Shown here piece after piece: positions 1 to 5,604 of a DNA stretch of 9,165 bases. Origin of the DNA: Clostridia bacterium. GTDB lineage: Bacteria > Bacillota_A > Clostridia > Oscillospirales > QAKW01. A program made the translations under genes and the position numbers. The stretch is taken from assembly GCA_017396865.1 (NCBI GenBank), contig JAFQKO010000153.1:1-9165 (forward strand). Reading direction: 5' to 3'. Position 1 is the stretch's first letter, and each line of letters opens with the position of its first letter. Under the pieces are notes generated by a model that saw nothing but the letters and a program-made list of their open reading frames with translations, ran no database searches and was not told where the DNA came from.

Positions 1-798
1 CATTACCTTCATCCCGATCTCATGCACCGCATCGGCAAAGCGCCGCATATCGGGGAAGCGATTTTTGGCAGGCTTCCAATCGCCGCAGGTGGAATAGTTG
101 CGAACGATGGCCTTATTTTGCCAGCCGTCGTCTAAAATCAAGGTGTCCATCCCCATCTGCTTGGCGAGGCGGCATTCCTTCAAAACGTCCTTTGCCTTCA
201 CATCCTGCATATAGGAATACCAGGTAGAATAAACGGCATCAAAGGCGGCCTCGGGCACGTTTTTATTCTGATAACCCATCGAGGCATACCATGCCACGGC
301 GCTTTGAATGGCCTTGCAGCCCTCCACCGTGCGACGGTCGATCCGCAACAGCGCTTCATAATGGGAGAGCGGAGAAACGGTGGCGGTGAAAAAGGTGATC
401 TCCACCTCCATATCAAAGCTCGGCATTCCGACACCGCTTGCCAGCCTGATCGGAGTTTTGACATCGGAGAGCGCATAGAGCAGACGGTTTTCCCCCGATT
501 TGGAGCAAAGCTGTTCCATCGGCATCCAATAGCCCAGCCTCGATTCAAAGGCCTTGGAGCCAAGCCATGGCATATGCCGCTGGCTGCGAAAAACGGGGCT
601 CCAATGATAATTCATATCGTTACAGCGATGGGCAAATTTCATCTTAACGGGGCTTGGAATCCCCTCCTCTGCCCAATCGAAGATGATCCGATAGGTGGTG
701 ATCCCCTCCTGCTCCTCCAGCAGAGAAAATGCAACCTGCAGATCTTGGTCTGCGGTAAAAAGCGCAGTCATATCATTCGCTTTCCGTTCAAGCGTCAT
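1..798 (-). CDS. GH36 alpha-galactosidase-type glycoside hydrolase, N-terminal part (runs off left edge)
   Basis: The frame is open from an ATG at 796-798 down to base 1, giving 266 residues and no stop, so the C-terminal part lies outside the window. The N-terminal ~150 residues are beta-rich, as in the supersandwich domain of GH36. The start of the (beta/alpha)8 barrel follows, with YSTWYSY at ~190-196, LILDDGWQ at ~220-227, and GDW plus FPDM at ~239-251 leading into HEIGMKVM. The DDGW aspartates bind the galactose hydroxyls in GH36/GH27 enzymes; the catalytic nucleophile and acid/base would come later and cannot be checked. Known GH36 members hydrolyse alpha-galactosides such as melibiose and raffinose, and some act on alpha-N-acetylgalactosamine. 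No signal peptide is visible, suggesting a cytoplasmic enzyme fed by a transporter. A GGAAAGG ribosome binding site (809-815) sits 10 nt upstream. Family call good; exact substrate unknown. Confidence 0.88.
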   Translation of the reverse strand, partial: MTLERKANDMTALFTADQDLQVAFSLLEEQEGITTYRIIFDWAEEGIPSPVKMKFAHRCNDMNYHWSPVFRSQRHMPWLGSKAFESRLGYWMPMEQLCSKSGENRLLYALSDVKTPIRLASGVGMPSFDMEVEITFFTATVSPLSHYEALLRIDRRTVEGCKAIQSAVAWYASMGYQNKNVPEAAFDAVYSTWYSYMQDVKAKDVLKECRLAKQMGMDTLILDDGWQNKAIVRNYSTCGDWKPAKNRFPDMRRFADAVHEIGMKVM

Positions 799-829
799 TT
801 TATTTCAGCCTTTCCGTTTTTTTAATCTC

Positions 830-857
830 ATTATACTCCTTTTCAAAAATTATGCAA
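830..857 (-). promoter_or_regulatory. Putative sigma-A promoter of the GH36 gene
   Basis: On the minus strand a perfect TATAAT (830-835) lies 16 bp downstream of TTGCAT (852-857), which matches only the TTG of the -35 consensus. Transcription would start near 823, about 25 nt before the ATG at 798. The -35 element abuts the TraB-gene terminator at 863-894, so the GH36 gene appears to be its own unit. Confidence 0.55.
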
Positions 858-862
858 GATAG

Positions 863-894
863 AAAGCCGACCTTTGATTCCAAAGGTCGGCTTT
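863..894 (-). terminator. Intrinsic terminator of the TraB/GumN-family gene
   Basis: A perfect 14-bp inverted repeat (AAAGCCGACCTTTG at 863-876 and its complement at 881-894) has a 4-nt loop. It begins two bases past the TraB-family stop codon. On the minus strand it is followed by a broken T-run (CTATCTT); on the plus strand by TATTAA. Position and stem strength make it the likely end of the 1841-897 transcript. Confidence 0.8.
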
Positions 895-896
895 TA

Positions 897-1841
897 TTAA
901 ACTCGTTTAACGGTGTAACCGCGTTCGCGGAGCAGATCCACCATTCCGTCCTCGCCGTATACGTGCGCCGAGCCCACGCAGATGAAGAGCTTTTCTCCAT
1001 CCTTCAGGGCGGCCTCGGCATAGTCGGCCATCAATACGTTGCGATCGGTCAGCATGATCTTATTATACTCATCCAGCAGCTGCTGCTCTTCTGCGGTAAC
1101 CTCTTCTTCCTCATTGAGCATTGCGATCAGCTGCTCCTCCTCGCCATTTTTCCATACCTCCAGCATTTCGGAGAGCTGCTGCTTCAATTCTTCCTCGCCG
1201 CGGTAAGACTCCACCGAGCCCTCCAGCAGCTCTGCCTGCAGGGCGGGAGAGAAATCGATCAGCATGGTCAGCTGCGATTCCATCGACTCAATATCGCGGA
1301 TCGGCTTCTTCAGCTCATCGGCAAGATTAAGGAAATACATATCTACGCCGTTTTCCGCTTCATATCCGCTCTTTTCGATCATAAAGGTATCGATGAAATT
1401 AGACCAAAGGCTCGGTATATATTGATCCAAAAAAGAAAGATAGGAATGATTTTCCTGCAAAATTGCCTTTGCATCCTCGTAAAGCTCCTGCGAAATATGG
1501 TCTTTGATCGTCGTTCCGTCGGCATACAGCATCTTCGGCAACAGCTTTGTCATCACCGCCTGGTTCTCCATCTCGTCGCGCACGTCGAACTCCACCGCCA
1601 GCGCATCCGAGGCCTCAAAAGCATTGGTGATATAGTCCGGCAACGGATACATATCCTCACTGCCCACGTGAACGGAGCCGATCAAATATACGGTGCCGCC
1701 ATTCTCGCTCGTTGCGCAGTACAGGGCGGGCCCCTCATGCACAACCTCCTTCGGCTGCTCGGGGATCGTTTCTTCGCTGCTGCAGGCAACCATCCCAACA
1801 GCCATACACAATATCATTAAGAATAAGAGTAACCGTTTCAT
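897..1841 (-). CDS. TraB/GumN-family predicted lipoprotein
   Basis: This 314-residue protein starts with a lipoprotein signal peptide: MKRLL, a hydrophobic core, and a lipobox-like MVAC with the lipidated Cys at 20. An acidic linker follows. The mature part has the marks of the TraB/GumN family: GSVHVG at 55-60, GVDMYF at 165-170, an IESMESQ segment at ~184-190, DRN at 266-268, and GSAHVYGEDGMVDLLRERGY at 290-309. The two GxxH motifs and nearby acidic residues resemble the metalloprotease-like active site proposed for the related Tiki proteins. The mid-region (~210-260) is very rich in Glu and probably helical. Despite the family name nothing links it to conjugation. It should sit on the outer face of the membrane. 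GAAAGGGG (1850-1857) lies 8 nt before the ATG. It has its own promoter and terminator, so it is probably monocistronic. Its substrate is unknown. Confidence 0.88.
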   Translation of the reverse strand: MKRLLLFLMILCMAVGMVACSSEETIPEQPKEVVHEGPALYCATSENGGTVYLIGSVHVGSEDMYPLPDYITNAFEASDALAVEFDVRDEMENQAVMTKLLPKMLYADGTTIKDHISQELYEDAKAILQENHSYLSFLDQYIPSLWSNFIDTFMIEKSGYEAENGVDMYFLNLADELKKPIRDIESMESQLTMLIDFSPALQAELLEGSVESYRGEEELKQQLSEMLEVWKNGEEEQLIAMLNEEEEVTAEEQQLLDEYNKIMLTDRNVLMADYAEAALKDGEKLFICVGSAHVYGEDGMVDLLRERGYTVKRV

Positions 1842-1864
1842 TTCATCCGCCCCTTTCTGCTTGT

Positions 1865-1893
1865 ATCATACCACATTTTAAACGGAATGTAAA
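1865..1893 (-). promoter_or_regulatory. Sigma-A promoter of the TraB/GumN-family gene
   Basis: On the minus strand TTTACA (1888-1893; five of six consensus bases) is spaced 17 bp from TATGAT (1865-1870; five of six). The predicted start near 1858 gives a leader of about 17 nt that begins at the GAAAGGGG ribosome binding site. Spacing and match are good for a vegetative promoter. Confidence 0.72.
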
Positions 1894-1905
1894 GAATGAA
1901 TCTGA

Positions 1906-1923
1906 GGGCGCCCAAGGGCGCCC
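1906..1923 (-). terminator. GC-rich hairpin, probable terminator of the oxidoreductase-isomerase operon
   Basis: Two copies of the self-complementary 8-mer GGGCGCCC (1906-1913 and 1916-1923) are separated by AA and can fold into a very GC-rich hairpin just past the isomerase stop at 1938. On the minus strand the following bases are pyrimidine-rich (CTCAGATTCATTCTTT) but have no continuous T-run. The two-base spacer means the innermost pairs must open to form a loop. Confidence 0.5.
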
Positions 1924-1937
1924 AATTTATTAATATT

Positions 1938-2690
1938 TCAGTTCAAAAGGGCTTTGGCGGCTTTTAGGCTTTCGTGAGGCTCCATAAGGGGCTTATATTC
2001 CAAGGCACAAGCGCCTTGGTAGCCTGCCTCGTCGATGGCCTTAAAGATGGCGGGGTAGTTCAGCTCGCCGTTATCGATCTCATGGCGGCCGTTACTGCCT
2101 GCGCAATGCAGATGCTCGATATAGGGCAGGTTTTCCAGCACCGTATTGATGATATTCCCCTCCATGATCTGCTGATGGTAAATATCATAAAGCACCTTCA
2201 CCCAAGGGCTATCCACCTCCCGCACCAGCTCAAAGCCTTCGGCAGAGGACCAAAGATAGGCATCCTTATGGTTGATGAGGGTATTAAGGGGCTCCAGCAT
2301 CAGGATGATCTCATATTTTTCCAGAATCGGCAGAGCGGCCTTGAGGGTTTCCACCATGCTTTGATGCTGCTCGGCGCGGGGTGCGCCGGTATCCTTGCCG
2401 CCCTGGGTGATCAGCCGCTTACAGCCCAGCTTTTGGGCGGCGATACAGCTTTCCTCTAATTTTTGGAGGAATTCCTCCTTCATGGCGGGGTTGGTCAGCT
2501 CGAAGCAATCGGTGCACATCCCCATCAGCTCCACGTTATGCGCCTTCAGTGCGGCGGCGGTGGCATCTAAATCGATATCGCCCCGCTTCCAAAACTCCGC
2601 GGCATCATAACCCAGCGCCGCTACCTCGGCGATCGCCTCGGGCATCGGCAGCTCACGGAAAAACATCGGGATACAAACAGAGAGTCTCAC
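1938..2690 (-). CDS. Hydroxypyruvate-isomerase-like TIM-barrel sugar isomerase/epimerase
   Basis: This 250-residue protein belongs to the xylose-isomerase-like TIM-barrel (AP-endonuclease 2) superfamily and is closest in pattern to hydroxypyruvate isomerases, which interconvert hydroxypyruvate and tartronate semialdehyde. Visible landmarks are FWKRGDID (~33-40), LEPLNT (132-137; Glu133 a likely metal ligand), LYDIYHQQ (168-174; Asp169), HLHCAG (193-198), GRHEIDNGELNY (201-212) and ALEYKP (229-234; Glu231). The set of acidic and His ligands is that of a divalent-metal isomerase. The usual DxPGRHE is changed to CAGSNGRHE, so substrate preference may differ; erythrulose-phosphate, inosose or keto-sugar isomerases or epimerases of the same fold are alternatives. 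The start is GTG, chosen because it forms GTGA with the upstream stop and has GAGGTGATC (2696-2704) 5 nt before it. No signal peptide, so cytoplasmic. Confidence 0.85.
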   Translation of the reverse strand: MRLSVCIPMFFRELPMPEAIAEVAALGYDAAEFWKRGDIDLDATAAALKAHNVELMGMCTDCFELTNPAMKEEFLQKLEESCIAAQKLGCKRLITQGGKDTGAPRAEQHQSMVETLKAALPILEKYEIILMLEPLNTLINHKDAYLWSSAEGFELVREVDSPWVKVLYDIYHQQIMEGNIINTVLENLPYIEHLHCAGSNGRHEIDNGELNYPAIFKAIDEAGYQGACALEYKPLMEPHESLKAAKALLN

Positions 2691-2704
2691 AGCTTGATCA
2701 CCTC
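2687..2704 (-). promoter_or_regulatory. Translational coupling site: GTGA overlap with strong ribosome binding site
   Basis: The oxidoreductase TGA (2687-2689) overlaps the isomerase GTG start (2688-2690). GAGGTGATC at 2696-2704 is a nine-base match to the complement of the 16S rRNA 3' end, ending 5 nt before the GTG. Ribosomes finishing the first gene can start the second, so roughly matched protein amounts are expected. Confidence 0.8.
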
Positions 2705-3679
2705 GCCCGTTTCCATGGATTGGTTGGCGGCAAAGCCCAGCTTCAAGGACTTCAGCGCATCGCTGTAGGGAGAGCGGACAGCGGTGGGATCGCCCGCCTT
2801 GACCGCGTCGATAAAGGCGCGATCCAACAGGTAGGTCTGATCCTTTTTGCCGACGATATCACGGGTCTCCACATTATTTTTCAAAATCAAATTGCTCCGC
2901 AGGCGATAGTCCATTACGATATCCCGAAGGGCGATCATCAGGCCGTTATTGGGGCGGCAATCCCGCAGAGTATAGCAACCGCTGACCAAGGTGGCCGTTA
3001 CGTTATTGGGGAAGCGGATGACAGCGGTGGAATGATCGTCGGTATCATATTCAGGCTTGGCATCCACGCCCGCCTCCACGATGCCGCGAGAGCAGGTGGC
3101 ATAAACCGAAAGGGGTTCACCGAAGAGATAGCGCAGACCGTCCAGCAGGTGAATATTCTGCTCCACCAACTGACCGCCGCAATCGCTCTTCTTTTGCCAC
3201 CACCAAACACCGGGGATGCCGCCGACCCAGGAGCCGTATACCAAACCGCCTTGGCGATGCTTGGGGAGCTCCTCCTTCATAATATCGATCAGGTTTAAGT
3301 AGCGATCCTGGAAGCCAACGGCGGTAACGAGGTTTTTCTCCTCCACCAGGCGGGCGATCTCCTCCGCCTGCGCAACATCCAAGGTCATCGGCTTTTCGAT
3401 CAAAAACGGAATGTTCCGCTCGATAGCGCGGGTTTCGGTATCGGTATGGGCGGTGGGCTCGATACAGATAAAGACGGCATCCAGCTCAGGCTCATGATCA
3501 TACAAGCCGGTATGATTCTCATAAGCGCGGGCACCGAACCGCTCAGCGGCGACAATTCTGCGCTCCTCAACGGGATCGGCTACCGCCACAACGGTAACGT
3601 CCTCCATCTGCTCCAACGCATCCATATGCGCCTTACAACGTCCGCCGACACCAATCAAACCAATCTTCAATTTTTCCAT
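2687..3679 (-). CDS. Gfo/Idh/MocA-family NAD(P)-dependent oxidoreductase
   Basis: The call gives 330 residues from the ATG at 3679. An N-terminal Rossmann fold shows IGLIGVGGRCKAH (6-18) and VADP (33-36); Asp35 suggests NAD(H). LIEKPMTLDV follows, with the family EKP at 95-97, whose Lys is the usual catalytic residue. The C-terminal alpha/beta domain carries WWWQKKSDCGGQ (~159-170) and QNIHLLDG (174-181), with the expected catalytic His177 and Asp180. Members oxidise sugar or polyol hydroxyls (inositol, glucose, glycosides at C3) or reduce keto-sugars. In-frame ATGs at 3703, 3697 and 3685 are upstream; the one at 3679 is preferred because AGGAGG (3689-3694) is 9 nt from it, only 3 nt from the 3685 ATG, and downstream of the other two. 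It is the first gene of a coupled pair with the isomerase and is divergent from an AraC regulator. Substrate unknown. Confidence 0.87.
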   Translation of the reverse strand: MEKLKIGLIGVGGRCKAHMDALEQMEDVTVVAVADPVEERRIVAAERFGARAYENHTGLYDHEPELDAVFICIEPTAHTDTETRAIERNIPFLIEKPMTLDVAQAEEIARLVEEKNLVTAVGFQDRYLNLIDIMKEELPKHRQGGLVYGSWVGGIPGVWWWQKKSDCGGQLVEQNIHLLDGLRYLFGEPLSVYATCSRGIVEAGVDAKPEYDTDDHSTAVIRFPNNVTATLVSGCYTLRDCRPNNGLMIALRDIVMDYRLRSNLILKNNVETRDIVGKKDQTYLLDRAFIDAVKAGDPTAVRSPYSDALKSLKLGFAANQSMETGEVIKL

Positions 3680-3688
3680 TTTCATATG

Positions 3689-3694
3689 CCTCCT
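3689..3694 (-). promoter_or_regulatory. Ribosome binding site AGGAGG that decides the oxidoreductase start
   Basis: On the minus strand a perfect AGGAGG is followed by CATATGAAAATG. It is 9 nt from the ATG at 3679 and 3 nt from the ATG at 3685. Two earlier ATGs (3703, 3697) lie before it and would place the site inside the coding region. Confidence 0.75.
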
Positions 3695-3723
3695 CATTGA
3701 CATAATAATTTACTTCTGTTATA

Positions 3724-3752
3724 ATTATATTGCAAATTTTCTGTGTTTTCAA
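3724..3752 (-). promoter_or_regulatory. Near-consensus sigma-A promoter of the oxidoreductase-isomerase operon
   Basis: On the minus strand TTGAAA (3747-3752; five... of six with only C-to-A at position 5 of TTGACA) and TATAAT (3724-3729; perfect) are 17 bp apart. The start would be near 3717, giving a leader of about 38 nt to the ATG at 3679. One TGCAAAT half-site fills part of the spacer and the other lies directly upstream of the -35, so binding there should affect this promoter. Confidence 0.82.
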
Positions 3753-3759
3753 TGCAAAT
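3731..3759. promoter_or_regulatory. Putative AraC-family operator: two TGCAAAT direct repeats 22 bp apart
   Basis: Exact TGCAAAT copies lie at 3731-3737 and 3753-3759, in the same orientation and 22 bp start to start, about two helical turns. AraC-family proteins with two helix-turn-helix motifs per monomer typically bind direct half-sites about 21 bp apart. The pair lies between two divergent promoters, next to the gene for such a regulator. The site is inferred from repeat, spacing and context only. Confidence 0.55.
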
Positions 3760-3763
3760 ATAT

Positions 3764-3772
3764 TGGTATAAT
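3764..3772 (+). promoter_or_regulatory. Extended -10 promoter of the AraC-family gene
   Basis: TGGTATAAT (3764-3772) is a perfect extended -10. No good -35 is found 16-18 bp upstream, which is acceptable for an extended -10. The predicted start (~3779) is only ~8 nt before the ATG at 3787 and at the end of the AAGGA ribosome binding site, so the real start may lie slightly upstream or the message is nearly leaderless. Confidence 0.55.
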
Positions 3773-3786
3773 GTAAGGATATTGCT

Positions 3787-4587
3787 ATGTTCATCGAAAT
3801 CAACAAACAGTATTCCTCCCTCGACACCCCTTTGCCTTTGGTGGTGCAAACGGTGGGGACCAGCCAAAACCAAGGGCAGACAGACCGTCCCCAAGGCTTC
3901 ATTTCCCACCATTGCCTTTGGGTATTGGACGGGGAATGCCTTTTAACCATTGAGGGCGAGCCCTACACCCTCTCAAAAGGGCAGGGATTTTACTGCCGAC
4001 CGGGGATCCCCCATTCCTACCGCAGTGCGGGCGGCACGCTGAAAACGGCATGGTTCACCTTCTACGGCGGGGAAGGCGTTTTGGACTACTACAAGGCGGG
4101 CGATCATTTTCTCTTTACCGCCTCGCCCCATTTCAACGCCGCCCACAGCGCTCTTTTAGAAACCTGCCGAAAGGAAGGCAACATCATCACCCGCGGGGCG
4201 GCAGGGCTGCAATTTTTAACCGACTGGCTGGAATCGGTATTCTCCCCCTCCCCTGCCAAGACGGTGCGGCTATACATGGAAGCGCACTTTTCCGAGCCGC
4301 TGACGCTGGATGAGCTGGCGGAAAAGGCCTGCATGAGCCGCTACGCCCTCTGCCACTACTACAAGGAGAAGCGGGGCGTCTCGGTGATGGAGGAATTGAA
4401 GCGGATCCGTATGGACAAGGCCAAGCAGATGCTGCTGCACACCGCCGCACCCATCGGCGAGATCGCCCGTGCCTGCGGCTACGAAAACCCCGGCTACTTT
4501 TGCAAGCTCTTTCGGGAGCTGAGCGGTGCCTCACCCAATCAATACCGAAAGGATATGACCCACCATGAAGATCGCAATCTTAGATAA
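3787..4587 (+). CDS. AraC-family transcriptional regulator with N-terminal cupin sensor
   Basis: This 266-residue protein has the two-domain layout of sugar-responsive AraC regulators. The N-terminal ~100 residues form a cupin-like sensor (LDGECLLTIEGEPYTLSKGQ at ~47-66, then RPGIPHSYR at 71-79). A linker of ~55 residues follows. The C-terminal DNA-binding domain has helix-turn-helix 1 around 172-193 (LTLDELAEKACMSRYALCHY) and helix-turn-helix 2 around 221-243 (PIGEIARACGYENPGYFCKL), ending with the typical LSGASPNQYRK. AAGGA lies 7 nt before the ATG. It is divergent from the oxidoreductase operon across ~107 bp containing paired TGCAAAT repeats, and it overlaps the following dehydrogenase gene by 23 bp. 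It therefore probably controls both units and itself. The inducer is unknown; a sugar or sugar acid is the family norm. Confidence 0.9.
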   Translation: MFIEINKQYSSLDTPLPLVVQTVGTSQNQGQTDRPQGFISHHCLWVLDGECLLTIEGEPYTLSKGQGFYCRPGIPHSYRSAGGTLKTAWFTFYGGEGVLDYYKAGDHFLFTASPHFNAAHSALLETCRKEGNIITRGAAGLQFLTDWLESVFSPSPAKTVRLYMEAHFSEPLTLDELAEKACMSRYALCHYYKEKRGVSVMEELKRIRMDKAKQMLLHTAAPIGEIARACGYENPGYFCKLFRELSGASPNQYRKDMTHHEDRNLR

Positions 4588-5509
4588 ATCCACCCTCGGC
4601 GCGGATATAGACCTTACCCCCATCCGTACCCTCGGCGAAACGGCCGAATATGATACCACCACCCCCGCGCAGATCGCCGAACGGATCCAAGATGCGCAGG
4701 TGGTGATCGTGAATAAAATCAAATTAAACGAAAGCAACCTAAAAGGTACGGCGGTGCGGCTGATCTGCGTGGCCGCCACCGGCTACGACAACATCGACAC
4801 CGCCTACTGCCGAGCGGCAGGCATCGCCCTTTGCAACGTGCCCGGTTATTCCACCGACAGCGTAGCCCAGCTGACGGTTGCGATGGCGCTTTCGCTGGCG
4901 ACCCATTTGAACGAATATACGAAATATGTTGAAAGCGGGGACTACACCGCCTCCGGCATCGCCAATCGGCTGACGCCCGTTTACCACGAGCTTTCCTCTA
5001 TGACCTGGGGCGTGGTCGGCGGGGGTGGGATCGGCAAGCGGGTGGCAGAGATCGCCGAGGCGATGGGCTGCCGTGTTTTGATGTGCCGCCGCAAGCAGGA
5101 GGGTAAATTCCCCCTTGCGGATATCGACACCCTTTGCAAAGAAGCCGATATCCTCTCCCTTCACGTTCCGCTGACCGAGGAGACCCGCAACCTCATCGAC
5201 CGTGAGCGGATCGCCGCCATGAAGCCGACCGTCATTCTCATCAACACCGCCCGCGGTGCGGTGACCGACGAGCAGGCGCTGGCCGATGCTCTTCGGGAAA
5301 ATCGCATCGGTGCGCTGGGAATCGACGTTTACTCAGCGGAGCCCTTTGGCGAGGAGCATCCCTTCTACTCCCTTTTGGGCGATCCGCGACTTTGCTTAAC
5401 GCCCCACATGGCTTGGGGCTCCTATGAAGCCCGCGCCCGCTGCGTTGCCGCCATGGCGGAAAACATTGCCCGCTTTTGGAGCGGAGACCGTCATAATCGA
5501 ATCGTATAA
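4565..5509 (+). CDS. D-2-hydroxyacid dehydrogenase (hydroxypyruvate/glyoxylate reductase type)
   Basis: This 314-residue protein covers the full length of NAD(P)-dependent D-isomer-specific 2-hydroxyacid dehydrogenases, which reduce 2-keto acids to D-2-hydroxy acids in the cytoplasm. Landmarks are ATGYDNID (71-78), NVPGYSTDSVAQ (91-102), the nucleotide-binding loop WGVVGGGGIGKRVA (~148-161), NTARGAV (227-233; catalytic Arg230), GIDVYSAEPF (252-261; Glu259) and TPHMAWGS (279-286; His281). The Arg/Glu/His triad is complete. At the end of the second Rossmann strand it reads MCRRKQ (173-178) rather than an acidic residue, which favours NADP(H). The pattern fits hydroxypyruvate/glyoxylate reductases more than SerA, because there is no ACT domain. 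The start at 4565 lies inside the end of the regulator gene, with AAAGGA (4548-4553) 11 nt upstream, so co-transcription is expected. Exact 2-keto acid not determined. Confidence 0.88.
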   Translation: MKIAILDKSTLGADIDLTPIRTLGETAEYDTTTPAQIAERIQDAQVVIVNKIKLNESNLKGTAVRLICVAATGYDNIDTAYCRAAGIALCNVPGYSTDSVAQLTVAMALSLATHLNEYTKYVESGDYTASGIANRLTPVYHELSSMTWGVVGGGGIGKRVAEIAEAMGCRVLMCRRKQEGKFPLADIDTLCKEADILSLHVPLTEETRNLIDRERIAAMKPTVILINTARGAVTDEQALADALRENRIGALGIDVYSAEPFGEEHPFYSLLGDPRLCLTPHMAWGSYEARARCVAAMAENIARFWSGDRHNRIV

Positions 5510-5513
5510 AGGC

Positions 5514-5550
5514 ATCAGCCACCCAAATCATTTGGGTGGCTGATTTTTTT
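5514..5550 (+). terminator. Strong intrinsic terminator after the dehydrogenase gene
   Basis: A perfect 15-bp inverted repeat (ATCAGCCACCCAAAT at 5514-5528 and its complement at 5530-5544) around one central base is followed by a run of seven T (5544-5550). The innermost pairs will open to form the loop. It starts 5 nt after the stop codon and insulates the sporulation genes from the regulator operon. Confidence 0.93.
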
Positions 5551-5579
5551 GAATATTCGTTTTTGCAACGGAAAAACTA
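5550..5579 (+). promoter_or_regulatory. Putative forespore (sigma-G/sigma-F type) promoter of spoVAD-spoVAE
   Basis: TGAATA (5550-5555) matches the -35 seen at B. subtilis sigma-G promoters. Seventeen bases downstream, AAAACTA (5573-5579) matches five of seven positions of CATACTA. The start near 5586 would precede the ATG at 5605 by about 19 nt. spoVA genes are transcribed in the forespore by sigma-G in B. subtilis, so motif and gene content agree. The -35 begins on the last T of the preceding terminator. Confidence 0.6.
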
Positions 5580-5604
5580 CCGATAAAGAAAGGTCGGTGG
5601 AAAA

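Noticed and set aside
304..825. Plus-strand open frame of 173 codons opposite the GH36 gene
   Set aside because: The minus strand encodes clear GH36 motifs through this region; the plus frame has no recognisable features.
852..860. ATGCAAGAT at the GH36 promoter as a third regulator half-site
   Set aside because: It matches the TGCAAAT repeat only partly (TGCAA), has no partner 22 bp away, and such a short match is expected by chance.
852..1820. Long plus-strand open frame (322 codons) across the TraB-family gene
   Set aside because: It is antisense to a protein with a signal peptide and family motifs. It starts within the terminator region, lacks a ribosome binding site, and its translation is low-complexity (runs of Leu, Gln, His) with no recognisable domain.
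897..1841. TraB name taken as evidence of a conjugative element
   Set aside because: The TraB/GumN family shares a name with conjugation proteins only historically; no relaxase, integrase, transfer gene or attachment repeat is present nearby.
2549..3298. Plus-strand open frame of 249 codons spanning the isomerase-oxidoreductase junction
   Set aside because: It crosses two well-supported minus-strand genes and their coupled junction, which makes it an antisense shadow.
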